43,895 nucleotides of DNA from a virus, in the IMG/VR virus record IMGVR_UViG_3300035670_000430, positions 1 through 43,895 of that record. One strand, given 5' to 3'. Positions 6,549 to 13,730 of the stretch are shown piece after piece. Both the position numbers and the translations under genes were made by a program. The first letter of the stretch is position 1; every line of letters begins with the position of its first letter. The notes beneath the pieces were generated by a model. The model was not told where the DNA came from and did no database searches. It saw nothing but the letters and a program-made list of their open reading frames with translations.

Positions 6549-7139
6549 ATGAAGAAAACAAAGGTCGGTTCAGATAAGGGATCTGAGTTAGTAATTCCTC
6601 AGGTGTATCTTTCGTTCGAAGGTGCAGGATATTATCTGATTAATGATGATATTGATTCATACTCAACAGGAGAAGTAATTAAATATATTGTAGAACGTAA
6701 CGTAAATTTCGCCGATCAGAAGACAGAAATGCGATTTATCGTGAATTCTCCTGGCGGCGATTTATGTTCAGCTTTCGCCTTGATTGATGTTATGAAAGGA
6801 TCTAGAATTCCTATCTCCACATTTGGATTAGGAACTATCGCCTCGGCTGCATTGGCTATCTTTATTGCAGGTGAGAAAGGTAAGCGATACATTACACCGA
6901 ATACGTCGATTCTATCACATCAGTTTTCTTGGGGATCGATTGGGAAGGAACACGAACTTTACGCAAAGAATAAAGAGATTGAATTAACTACTAGTAGAAT
7001 GCTTCAACATTACAAGAAATGTACTGGACTTCCTGAGAAGAAGATTAGAGACCTACTCCTCCCGCCTCATGATGTGTGGTTGTCTGCGGCTGAAGCAATT
7101 GATTATGGTTTGGCTGATAAGATTGTGGATTGGTATTGA
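6549..7139 (+). CDS. clpP: ClpP-like serine protease (peptidase S14)
   Basis: A 196-residue ClpP-family protein. The oxyanion region VNSPGGDLCSA (residues 65-75), nucleophile S99 in GTIASAAL, H124 in LSHQFSWG and D175 in PPHDVWLSAAEAIDYGLAD complete the triad. Family members form barrel-shaped proteases that work with a host unfoldase. Several T4-like phages carry one in addition to the gp21 head protease; the targets are unknown. It is the last gene of the plus-strand early operon, preceded by a short purine-rich site and followed 7 bases later by an intrinsic terminator. Confidence 0.9.
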   Translation: MKKTKVGSDKGSELVIPQVYLSFEGAGYYLINDDIDSYSTGEVIKYIVERNVNFADQKTEMRFIVNSPGGDLCSAFALIDVMKGSRIPISTFGLGTIASAALAIFIAGEKGKRYITPNTSILSHQFSWGSIGKEHELYAKNKEIELTTSRMLQHYKKCTGLPEKKIRDLLLPPHDVWLSAAEAIDYGLADKIVDWY

Positions 7140-7145
7140 TCGTCT

Positions 7146-7177
7146 AAAGAGGGAGGGAGATATCTCCCTCTTTTTTT
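7146..7177 (+). terminator. Intrinsic terminator after clpP
   Basis: A 10 bp stem (7146-7155 with 7164-7173) with an 8-base loop ends in a run of seven T (7171-7177). It separates the plus-strand early operon from the convergent minus-strand late block. Confidence 0.85.
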
Positions 7178-7400
7178 ACTTCATCAACTCGTTCCATTCG
7201 TCTTTGGTAACTACGAGTAATTCTAAACCAGAACCAGGAGTATATTCCATATATTCAACTTCATCGTCAGTTACTTTAGTTACCATGATATTCTTACCGA
7301 TTTTATCTCCCTTTTTGGGATCGGCTACTTTATCTCTACCAGTTTCTAGATCTTTGACTTCTGAAATAATATCTAGATAATCTTGTGTGAATTTGTTCAT
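7176..7400 (-). CDS. Small acidic hypothetical late protein
   Basis: A 74-residue protein (MNKFTQDYLDIISEVKDLETG) with a Lys/Asp-rich middle and an SH3-like or beta-strand-rich end (KNIMVTKVTDDEVEYMEY). It has its own TATAAATA late promoter 15 bases upstream and an AGAGGA ribosome site. It is the last gene of the head block, right after major capsid gene 23. Its position suggests a virion or head-associated role, but no family is recognised. Confidence 0.65.
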   Translation of the reverse strand: MNKFTQDYLDIISEVKDLETGRDKVADPKKGDKIGKNIMVTKVTDDEVEYMEYTPGSGLELLVVTKDEWNELMK

Positions 7401-7415
7401 TTTTAATCCTCTATA

Positions 7416-7423
7416 TATTTATA
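7416..7423 (-). promoter_or_regulatory. T4-type late promoter (TATAAATA)
   Basis: Exact TATAAATA on the minus strand, 15 bases before the ATG at 7400. It immediately follows the T-run of the gene 23 terminator. Confidence 0.8.
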
Positions 7424-7451
7424 AAAAAAGGGAACCCGAAGGTTCCCTTTT
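7423..7451 (-). terminator. UUCG-loop terminator after gene 23
   Basis: Read on the minus strand, an 11 bp stem (7441-7451 with 7426-7436) closes a C-UUCG-G tetraloop and is followed by a T-run. This is the loop type common in T4 terminators. The tail runs directly into the next late promoter. Confidence 0.85.
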
Positions 7452-7470
7452 TCTTTTGATACTAACGATC

Positions 7471-8742
7471 TTATAGTACGTTGCGGACTAGTACACGACG
7501 ATAGTAATCGTTGGAGTTTGCAGCTAGAGATGTACCGTCGCCGCCAAGTGGATTGGCTACGATGGAATATCTTGTCTTAAATGCAATCTTCGGTGCAAAT
7601 GAGTTAGGATCAACTGCACGTACCATTGTTAGTGGAACATATGGGCAATAGAACATACCAGCATCATAAGCATTCGATCCCTTGTATCCAACAACCATTA
7701 CATCCGAGAACGAAGCACCAGCCTGAACCGAGAAGTAAGGATCGACATAAACCTTATACTTACCGTTTAAGACGCCGACGAAAGTGTTACCTGTGTCGTC
7801 AACATTTAGATCGGTAGATAGAGCAGGAGTATAATCTAGCTTACCAGCCATTGCTAGAGCAGAGGCTACGTCTGAAGAGCAGATAATGATGTTACCCTTT
7901 CCACGACGAGTTGCTTTTGCAATTGCATTTGCTTCACGTTCAACCTGGAACATTAGACCCTTGAAGCGTTCGACTGACCAACGACCATCGGAGTCTGTAT
8001 CTAGATCGAAGTAACCAGCGGCGGTTGTACCAACCTGTGCGCCTGCCTTAGCAATGCGGTAGATTGTACGAACAACTTCACGGTTGATTTCGGCCATGAT
8101 TTCCTGAGATAGAATATTCGATAGTTCGGACTCAGCATCTAGACCGTGGACAGCCTTTAGATCCTGAGCGATTTCCATTGAATATTCTGCCTTTAGAGCA
8201 CGAGTCTTGGCTTCAGTAGAGATCTTCTCAATTGTGAAACCCATTTCTCCAGCGATATCTCCCTGACCTGTGGCAGCAGACATACCTGTACCGAATAGAC
8301 CTAGTGCATCGGTTGAAGTAAATACGTTTGCATTATGAGGACCATATGGAGCAGGACCAGTTGCACCAGCGAAAGCTGTATTAGCTTCGTTGAAGAGTGC
8401 TTCGGTTGAAGATGTATTTACAACACCACCTGAACCGTAGCGTGACTTCATTGCGAAGATAAGACCTGTTGGAGCAGACATTGGCTGAACACCGCAAACG
8501 TCATAAGCCATTAGGTTTGGCATAGAACGGCGAACTAGAGCAATTAGTACTGGATCGAAACGATCAACGTTACCAGTTACGTTTGCTGGAGTTGCTTCGG
8601 TAATCATTCGGCGCTCTTCAGCTAGTGCCTTCTCCTGATTTTCTAGAAGAATGGCAGTAACTGCCTTGCGGTAGTTATCCTTGATTGGAGCTAGATCCTG
8701 GTGTTCTAGGATTGCCTTCCATTTGTTTTGTAGATTTGACAT
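7471..8742 (-). CDS. 23: Major capsid protein gp23 precursor
   Basis: A 423-residue major head protein. Diagnostic segments are LNKWK-like NLQNKWKAIL at the N-terminus, VRRSMPNLMAYDVCGVQPM, PTGLIFAMKSRYG, AVHGLDAESELSNILSQEIMAEINRE and the C-terminal KTRYSIVANP. The prohead protease site is probably after E49 in ITE|AT, which removes the N-terminal delta piece. T4 gp23 is longer (521). Residues 66-102 cover the Gol-like segment that is copied at 25455-25736. It has a TATAAATA late promoter, AAAGGAG before the ATG and a UUCG terminator after it, consistent with very high late expression. Confidence 0.97.
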   Translation of the reverse strand: MSNLQNKWKAILEHQDLAPIKDNYRKAVTAILLENQEKALAEERRMITEATPANVTGNVDRFDPVLIALVRRSMPNLMAYDVCGVQPMSAPTGLIFAMKSRYGSGGVVNTSSTEALFNEANTAFAGATGPAPYGPHNANVFTSTDALGLFGTGMSAATGQGDIAGEMGFTIEKISTEAKTRALKAEYSMEIAQDLKAVHGLDAESELSNILSQEIMAEINREVVRTIYRIAKAGAQVGTTAAGYFDLDTDSDGRWSVERFKGLMFQVEREANAIAKATRRGKGNIIICSSDVASALAMAGKLDYTPALSTDLNVDDTGNTFVGVLNGKYKVYVDPYFSVQAGASFSDVMVVGYKGSNAYDAGMFYCPYVPLTMVRAVDPNSFAPKIAFKTRYSIVANPLGGDGTSLAANSNDYYRRVLVRNVL

Positions 8743-8773
8743 ATTTCTCCTTTAAAGAAACAATTTATAATAG

Positions 8774-8781
8774 TATTTATA
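8774..8781 (-). promoter_or_regulatory. T4-type late promoter for gene 23
   Basis: Exact TATAAATA on the minus strand, 31 bases before the gene 23 ATG. Confidence 0.85.
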
Positions 8782-8786
8782 AAAAA

Positions 8787-10049
8787 TTAAAACTTGAGAT
8801 TTTTCGAAATTGCGTTTGCGTAGATGTTCATTACAGGATTATCGGAAATAATTTCTGTATTTTGATCTTCCTTTAGTGAATCTTCTGTCAACTTTTTCTT
8901 TGTTGATTTGGATTCGAAAGCAGTCTTAACAAGTACCTTTAGTTTTTCTTCATAAGATGCCTTGTTATCGAACTGAATTTCTTCGGCTAGGGTCTTGAAC
9001 TTTTCCTTCTGGGTTAGTGAAAGGTCCTTTGAAACTGCATTGATAATTGAGTATTTCACTTGTTCATCTAACATTAGGCGATAATTAGCCGCACGAGTAA
9101 TTTCTTCGTTTAGTTGATTATCGTACTTTTCCTTCTGTTCGTTGATTTTGTTTTCTAGCTCAACAATCTTTGTGTTTAGATCTTCGACAATATTCTTTTC
9201 TTCTGGAACAGTAATATTGTGTTCAGAGAATAGATTCTTTAGACCAGAGATAAATGACTCAGCAATCTCGGTTCTTAGACCTTCTTCAATTGCTAACTTA
9301 TTATCTTCAACCCATGATTCGGCTACATAAGTTAGATACTTATCTACAGATTCGACTACTGCTTCGTATACTTCGATTTCGTCTTCATCTTCGACTTCAT
9401 CGGTCATATCATCTTCTTTGTCCATAGCTTCTTCCATTGCTGGTTCTTCGGTGGGTTCTGGTTGTGATTCCATATCACGAAGATAATTTGCTAGACGAGT
9501 TGCAATTGTTGGGTCATCAACAACAGCCTGAAGAATTGTAACAATATAACCGAATGAATCATCGGCAACGGTATTGCCGGAGATGTCATCCATTGCAGAT
9601 TTTAGTGAACGGGCGAACATAGATGGATTTACTTTTAGAGCAGATAGAATCTTACGCATGTCTTGATCCATAGCCAATTCCTTTGGATCGACTTCGGCTT
9701 CTGACAATTCTAATTCAACATCCATCATTTCTTCATCGTCTTCTTCGGTTTCTTCTGCCTTCATAGGAAGGTCAGATCTCTTTGCGCCAGCCATATCCGA
9801 AAGTTGTTTCTCGGTCATTGACTTGTACATATCAACCGAAGCACCCTTTAAGGCAGATGGGGGAATAACACCACGCTTTGCGGCGAGTGCAGCACCAGCA
9901 GCCATTTGTTGCATGTCGGAAACGGCTTCTCGTTCTTGAATCTTTTGTTCAACAGCAGATTCAAAAACTTCTTTTAGTTTTTGGGCGAATTCTGGATTTA
10001 GATCCATTCCTTCGAAAAGTGAATCAAAATCTTTGGTTTTTTTAGCCAT
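8787..10049 (-). CDS. 22: Prohead core scaffold protein gp22, enlarged
   Basis: A 420-residue, highly charged protein between 21 and 23, the exact T4 position of the gp22 scaffold. The C-terminal 190 residues are coiled-coil rich (VEDLNTKIVELENKINEQ) and match the T4 scaffold style. T4 gp22 is only 269 residues. Here residues about 48-97 (AAGAALAAKRG, then SMTEKQLSDMAGAKR) resemble the DUF3008 family of small bacterial proteins. A long acidic stretch (residues 97-120 and 196-225) is also present. The scaffold is expected to be cleaved by gp21 at (L/I)xE sites. It has an AATAAATA late promoter and an AGGAG ribosome site. Confidence 0.88.
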   Translation of the reverse strand: MAKKTKDFDSLFEGMDLNPEFAQKLKEVFESAVEQKIQEREAVSDMQQMAAGAALAAKRGVIPPSALKGASVDMYKSMTEKQLSDMAGAKRSDLPMKAEETEEDDEEMMDVELELSEAEVDPKELAMDQDMRKILSALKVNPSMFARSLKSAMDDISGNTVADDSFGYIVTILQAVVDDPTIATRLANYLRDMESQPEPTEEPAMEEAMDKEDDMTDEVEDEDEIEVYEAVVESVDKYLTYVAESWVEDNKLAIEEGLRTEIAESFISGLKNLFSEHNITVPEEKNIVEDLNTKIVELENKINEQKEKYDNQLNEEITRAANYRLMLDEQVKYSIINAVSKDLSLTQKEKFKTLAEEIQFDNKASYEEKLKVLVKTAFESKSTKKKLTEDSLKEDQNTEIISDNPVMNIYANAISKNLKF

Positions 10050-10075
10050 TAATTTCTCCTAATTTCTATACTATA

Positions 10076-10083
10076 TATTTATT
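10076..10083 (-). promoter_or_regulatory. T4-type late promoter variant for gene 22
   Basis: AATAAATA on the minus strand, 26 bases before the gene 22 ATG; one mismatch to TATAAATA. Confidence 0.6.
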
Positions 10084-10087
10084 GTTT

Positions 10088-10738
10088 TTATAATTTCGAA
10101 AGAAAGTCTTTGAACACATTCAACTTCGTCTCCGGTAAATTCAGTCCGGATGACTTGTTAATTCTATTCTTCCATTCTTCAACTTGCACTTCTAAGAATT
10201 TACCGTTTTCGTAAACCCATTCTTTTGATTCCATTACAGCTTCAACGAAAGCTTCTTGTGCAGAAGGATCTGCAACAATATCTGCTGCTGTCATAATCTT
10301 ATAATCCGGTTGGACGATTGAATATTGACCCTCAGATTGCAATGAACCCAATCCTCGTGTAGAAACTCCTAGAGTACAATCAGCATCGATAAAAGCTTTT
10401 ACTATATTTCCGTTAGGAGTATCTAGAATTCTTGCCCTTCCGATGTAATTATTTCCTTCTGGGACCAAAGAAACTATTAGATGTGATACTCGATCAAGAT
10501 TGATGCTTGGATTTTCAGGATGTCCTAGTTCACCGAATGCTCTATTCTTAGTGACATATTCAGAATTATATCTGTCGATTTCTTCAGACATCCAATCTTT
10601 CTTGTATTTTCTGCCATTGCGATTCGGTTTCTCGCATTGAATGAATATACCTTCAATGAAGTATTTTTTCGCACCAGTAGATTCGACACATTCTGTAATG
10701 ATATTAACTTCTTGATTTACTTCTCTGAGTAGTTTCAT
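10088..10738 (-). CDS. 21: Prohead core protease gp21
   Basis: A 216-residue serine protease that matures T4-type proheads by cutting scaffold and capsid proteins after (L/I)xE. H73 lies in the family motif FGELGHPE (68-75) and the nucleophile S126 in LGVSTRGLGS. Length is nearly the same as T4 gp21 (212). The ATG overlaps the stop of the upstream basic gene in ATGA, so translation is probably coupled. It is followed by the gene 22 promoter. Confidence 0.95.
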   Translation of the reverse strand: MKLLREVNQEVNIITECVESTGAKKYFIEGIFIQCEKPNRNGRKYKKDWMSEEIDRYNSEYVTKNRAFGELGHPENPSINLDRVSHLIVSLVPEGNNYIGRARILDTPNGNIVKAFIDADCTLGVSTRGLGSLQSEGQYSIVQPDYKIMTAADIVADPSAQEAFVEAVMESKEWVYENGKFLEVQVEEWKNRINKSSGLNLPETKLNVFKDFLSKL

Positions 10739-11004
10739 TTGTACAAACCAGCTCTTTTCCCTCTAGTGATTGAGATTTTTCTTTTTCTTAGAATAGACGA
10801 TAACTTCGCTGCACGTTTTCTTGCCGATTTCTTTGCCGAAATCTTACGCTTACGTTTCTCACTAGGATTCATTCTTACTATCTTTTTACCAGAAATACGA
10901 AATCCGGATTTGGCAGACTTCATTTTCTTGCGTTGGATCTTACCACCACGAACTCTATCGTAGCGGATTCTTTGTCCAATTTTTACTCGCTTCTCAGTAA
11001 TCAT
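10735..11004 (-). CDS. Very basic small protein in the head gene block
   Basis: An 89-residue protein in which about 40 percent of residues are Lys or Arg (for example KRKRKISAKKSARKRAAK). A moderately conserved-looking head (RVKIGQRIRYDRVRGGKIQR) precedes the basic tail. It starts in a TAATG overlap with the gene above and ends in ATGA with gene 21. In T4 the space between 20 and 21 holds 67 and 68. The composition suggests nucleic-acid or scaffold charge binding inside the prohead, which is inference. Not recognised as gp68. Confidence 0.72.
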   Translation of the reverse strand: MITEKRVKIGQRIRYDRVRGGKIQRKKMKSAKSGFRISGKKIVRMNPSEKRKRKISAKKSARKRAAKLSSILRKRKISITRGKRAGLYK

Positions 11005-11396
11005 TAGCTATATTGCCCTACTTTTAGAAATCCTGATGTTTTTTCTAGTCTAATGATTATTACATATGGATCTGTTGTCGTGGTTGTAATTAACACGTTT
11101 CCATTTGTTCCTGAGTTAGAATTCGTGATTTTAGCCTGATAATCTTTATATAAATTCAATCTTCCGTTTCCGGCGAAAGTTCCTATTAAGTTATTAACTG
11201 ACCCATGAAAAAGTAATGATATTCTATTAGTTCCAGTAATAGCCCAATCAATTTTTTCGATAGATAATATTCCTGTGCCGGATAAATTAGTAAAAGAAGA
11301 CGGATTGACAACAATAGATCCAGTTTCAACGATTGATCCTGTAATTCTCACTACAGCAGAATTTTCATCTTCTCTTATGATTGTAGTTGTTGCCAT
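11004..11396 (-). CDS. Virion-surface beta protein, paralogue of the 32815 gene
   Basis: A 130-residue beta-strand-rich protein. Its layout (residues 1-120) matches the N-terminal half of the 235-residue protein at 32815-33522: TTxxRxxxxxAVVRITGS against RQNQKTAIIQVLGS, both with VNPSS or FNPSS, a KIDWAITG or KISWIVTG strand, a GNGRLNLYKDY or GNGEIDLAEDY turn, and a final YVIIIRL or YFLILRT strand. It is therefore a duplicated module, alone here and fused there. Location in the head block suggests a capsid or neck decoration role; function is not established. Confidence 0.7.
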   Translation of the reverse strand: MATTTIIREDENSAVVRITGSIVETGSIVVNPSSFTNLSGTGILSIEKIDWAITGTNRISLLFHGSVNNLIGTFAGNGRLNLYKDYQAKITNSNSGTNGNVLITTTTTDPYVIIIRLEKTSGFLKVGQYS

Positions 11397-11404
11397 TTGT
11401 ATCC

Positions 11405-11560
11405 TTATAGATTGCTGCTTATTTCTTCTCGCTTTTGATCGATGATTTTCGCAATTTTAGCAGAAAGAATGGAATTGACCAAAGGCTTAATACTAGCTGG
11501 CTTATTTTCGCCACTATACTTAATGATTTGCATAATTTTTTCTTTTTCAGTAATAGTCAT
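11405..11560 (-). CDS. 67: Small prohead core protein, gp67-like
   Basis: A 51-residue protein beginning MTITEKEKIMQIIKYSG and ending KREEISSNL. It sits directly after portal gene 20, where T4 has gene 67 (prohead core PIP). The pattern of a helix carrying LVNSILSAK followed by a basic I-D-x-K-R-E-E-I helix fits short gp67-like proteins of T4-like marine phages. It lacks the acidic tail of T4 gp67. Assignment rests on position and helix pattern, so it is provisional. Confidence 0.55.
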   Translation of the reverse strand: MTITEKEKIMQIIKYSGENKPASIKPLVNSILSAKIAKIIDQKREEISSNL

Positions 11561-11576
11561 ATATTCCTCTTCATAT

Positions 11577-13145
11577 TTAGGATAGTTCTAAATTCTCTGG
11601 TGGTGTCTCAGGTAACTCTGGTTCTGATATAGCAGGTTCGGTTTCAAATCCAGGTTCAGTGAATCCACTACTAGTGTCCATAATTTCTGGTTGTTCTTCA
11701 GGTTTCTCTTCTTCTGGGGTCTCATCATTATCAATCTTAATATCATCAATCTCTTCTTCAGATAACTTCAAGAAATTCTTCTTTATGTATTCAGGTGAGA
11801 AATATCCTTCACCCAATGAGATAGCAGAAGACGCTAATTCAATTCTTCTAGTCATGATTTCTGCTTCATTATATTCGGCGAAATGTGAATCTTTTCTGTA
11901 ATCGAAATAGATGTTATTCTTGATATGTGCATCCCAATCTTCTACAGTTACAATGTTCTTGAGGATTAATTGCTTTCTGAGTAGATCCGAGAATAGAGTA
12001 GAGAATCTTGTTCTGAGTCTCTTGATAAACTTATTAAATTTAACTTCTTCACGATCAATTTCGGCTGCTCGTCCGGAATTAAATGTAGATCCTTCGGTGA
12101 TTCTTGTTCCGGGGACGTGTAACGAGTTATAAAGATTCTTTCTGAAATAAGCCACGTCGCCCAATTCACCTAATGCAGTTCCACCGGGAAGAGTTGAGAT
12201 ATCAGTACCTTTGCCTTCGTCATTTACCGGAAGCCAATAATCCTCTAACATCGATAGCGTTCGGGTATCGTCTCTGAGATCACCAGTATTTGAATCATAT
12301 ACAATCTTATTTTTGAACTTATTCTTAAGATCGTTTATGTATTGTTCTGCTTTAAGCTTAGGTAATCCACCCGTATTAATCTTGAATATTCTACGTTCTG
12401 GTGCTCTGGCAATTCGATAAATTACAGCAGCGTCTTCCAACATTCTCAATTGATTAAATGGTTTAATTGCCTTATGAAGATATGAAAGTATTATTCCGCC
12501 ATTCTTATAATCAATCAATCCAGAATTAGTTGTTGCAACCGAATCTGCCGGAATTTTGATGTTATTATAAACATAATATTCCGAAATCGGTTTCTGAATA
12601 ATAACACCACGTTTTGTTACGTCGTCTTTTACTTCTTTAATCTTATCAATTTTCTTTGGATCAATATATCTGAGTTCTTGAATACCATCAGATACATTCT
12701 TCGAATCAATTACAATGTTAAAATAGATTCTACCGTCTACATACCATCTCTTGAATATCTCGTATGCATTCTCATTGAAATCTAATAGGTTTAATACATT
12801 ATTGAATTCTTCGACAATAACTTCTTTAATCTGATCCGAATAAGGTAACTTATCAACAATAATACCGACTGGTGGTTCTGGATCACCAGTCACAATTGCT
12901 TCATTGATAATCTCATCGATAGCAGATTCAATAGTAGATTGAAGAGATAATTCTCTGTATTTGTCTATAAGATCATTCTTGCTAGACGTATTGAATTCTA
13001 AATTGTAATATGTATTACTGAATCCTCCGACAGAGGAAACAACAATAGATTCATCGTCGTTAGTCTGAGGAACAGGAGAAAGTAGTTCCCTCTCCTGTTC
13101 GCCATTCTTTTTGAACGAAAATCCAAAAAAATCAAGTAAAGCCAT
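11577..13145 (-). CDS. 20: Portal protein gp20
   Basis: A 522-residue portal protein (T4 gp20 has 524), the dodecameric ring at the head vertex through which DNA is packaged and ejected. Markers are AIDEIINEAIV (residues 57-67), IYRIARAPERRIFKINTG, the segment LPGGTALGELGDVAYF and PGTRITEGSTFNSGRAAEIDREE. AAGGAT precedes the ATG. Gene order 19-20-67 follows T4. The acidic, Pro-rich C-terminus (EEEKPEEQPE onward) is variable in the family. Confidence 0.96.
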   Translation of the reverse strand: MALLDFFGFSFKKNGEQERELLSPVPQTNDDESIVVSSVGGFSNTYYNLEFNTSSKNDLIDKYRELSLQSTIESAIDEIINEAIVTGDPEPPVGIIVDKLPYSDQIKEVIVEEFNNVLNLLDFNENAYEIFKRWYVDGRIYFNIVIDSKNVSDGIQELRYIDPKKIDKIKEVKDDVTKRGVIIQKPISEYYVYNNIKIPADSVATTNSGLIDYKNGGIILSYLHKAIKPFNQLRMLEDAAVIYRIARAPERRIFKINTGGLPKLKAEQYINDLKNKFKNKIVYDSNTGDLRDDTRTLSMLEDYWLPVNDEGKGTDISTLPGGTALGELGDVAYFRKNLYNSLHVPGTRITEGSTFNSGRAAEIDREEVKFNKFIKRLRTRFSTLFSDLLRKQLILKNIVTVEDWDAHIKNNIYFDYRKDSHFAEYNEAEIMTRRIELASSAISLGEGYFSPEYIKKNFLKLSEEEIDDIKIDNDETPEEEKPEEQPEIMDTSSGFTEPGFETEPAISEPELPETPPENLELS

Positions 13146-13152
13146 AATATCC

Positions 13153-13665
13153 TTAGTTTAACGTACTAGCTGATTCCCACCAATCATATTGTAGTGTTAC
13201 AGTAAATTCTTCAATAGCATCATTTGATTCCCAAGATACATCAATCGGAGCGATATCAGATGGCCAAATTGAATTAAACTTATAACGCTTAATTACTTCT
13301 CCGGTCTTGGCATATTGTCTGACTTCGGCTTGTGTGTTCTTGTAATTCGGATCAACTTTTATATTACCGACATGAGTATTAATTCTCGACATCCAATTTT
13401 CGAATGCATTTCGAACATTAAATGTCTCTTCGTTCATTACAGTGACAGTCCATTCGGCGAATGTCTTGTCTCCTGCAACTTTAATTTTTCGACCGAAGTA
13501 AGGTAGTTCGATAGTTCCTACTGTTACTCCTGGTAGCTGTGCAGCCTTGCAGTGGAAAATGAAATCAGGACCAATTCCTCCACCGAATACTTGAGCTTCA
13601 AAAAGAGTAGGTCTTGCACCTTCTGCAACAAACTCCCCTTTGAATCTATTTAAGTTAAATGCCAT
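13153..13665 (-). CDS. 19: Tail tube protein gp19
   Basis: A 170-residue tail tube protein (T4 163). MAFNLNRFKGEF at the N-terminus, the internal LPGVTVGTIELPYFGRKIKVAGD and the C-terminal IEEFTVTLQYDWWE are family features. It polymerises into the inner tube below the neck. TATAAATA lies at 13688-13695 and AAGGATT before the ATG. It ends 7 bases before gene 20. Confidence 0.96.
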   Translation of the reverse strand: MAFNLNRFKGEFVAEGARPTLFEAQVFGGGIGPDFIFHCKAAQLPGVTVGTIELPYFGRKIKVAGDKTFAEWTVTVMNEETFNVRNAFENWMSRINTHVGNIKVDPNYKNTQAEVRQYAKTGEVIKRYKFNSIWPSDIAPIDVSWESNDAIEEFTVTLQYDWWESASTLN

Positions 13666-13687
13666 ACGATTTATAATCCTTTAATCT

Positions 13688-13695
13688 TATTTATA
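13688..13695 (-). promoter_or_regulatory. T4-type late promoter for gene 19
   Basis: Exact TATAAATA on the minus strand, 22 bases before the gene 19 ATG. Confidence 0.85.
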
Positions 13696-13703
13696 TTCGT
13701 TTT

Positions 13704-13725
13704 GGGGAGAGAATATTCTCTCCCC
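13704..13725 (-). terminator. Perfect 22-bp palindrome between genes 18 and 19
   Basis: A GGGGAGAGAA arm pairs with its exact complement with almost no loop. There is no T-run after it on the minus strand, so it may be a processing or attenuating stem rather than a normal terminator. It lies just before the gene 19 late promoter. Confidence 0.5.
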
Positions 13726-13730
13726 ATTTA

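Noticed and set aside
13704-13725. Standard intrinsic terminator between 18 and 19
   Set aside because: The stem is strong, but no T-run follows on the transcribed strand, so it is listed only as a hairpin with low confidence.
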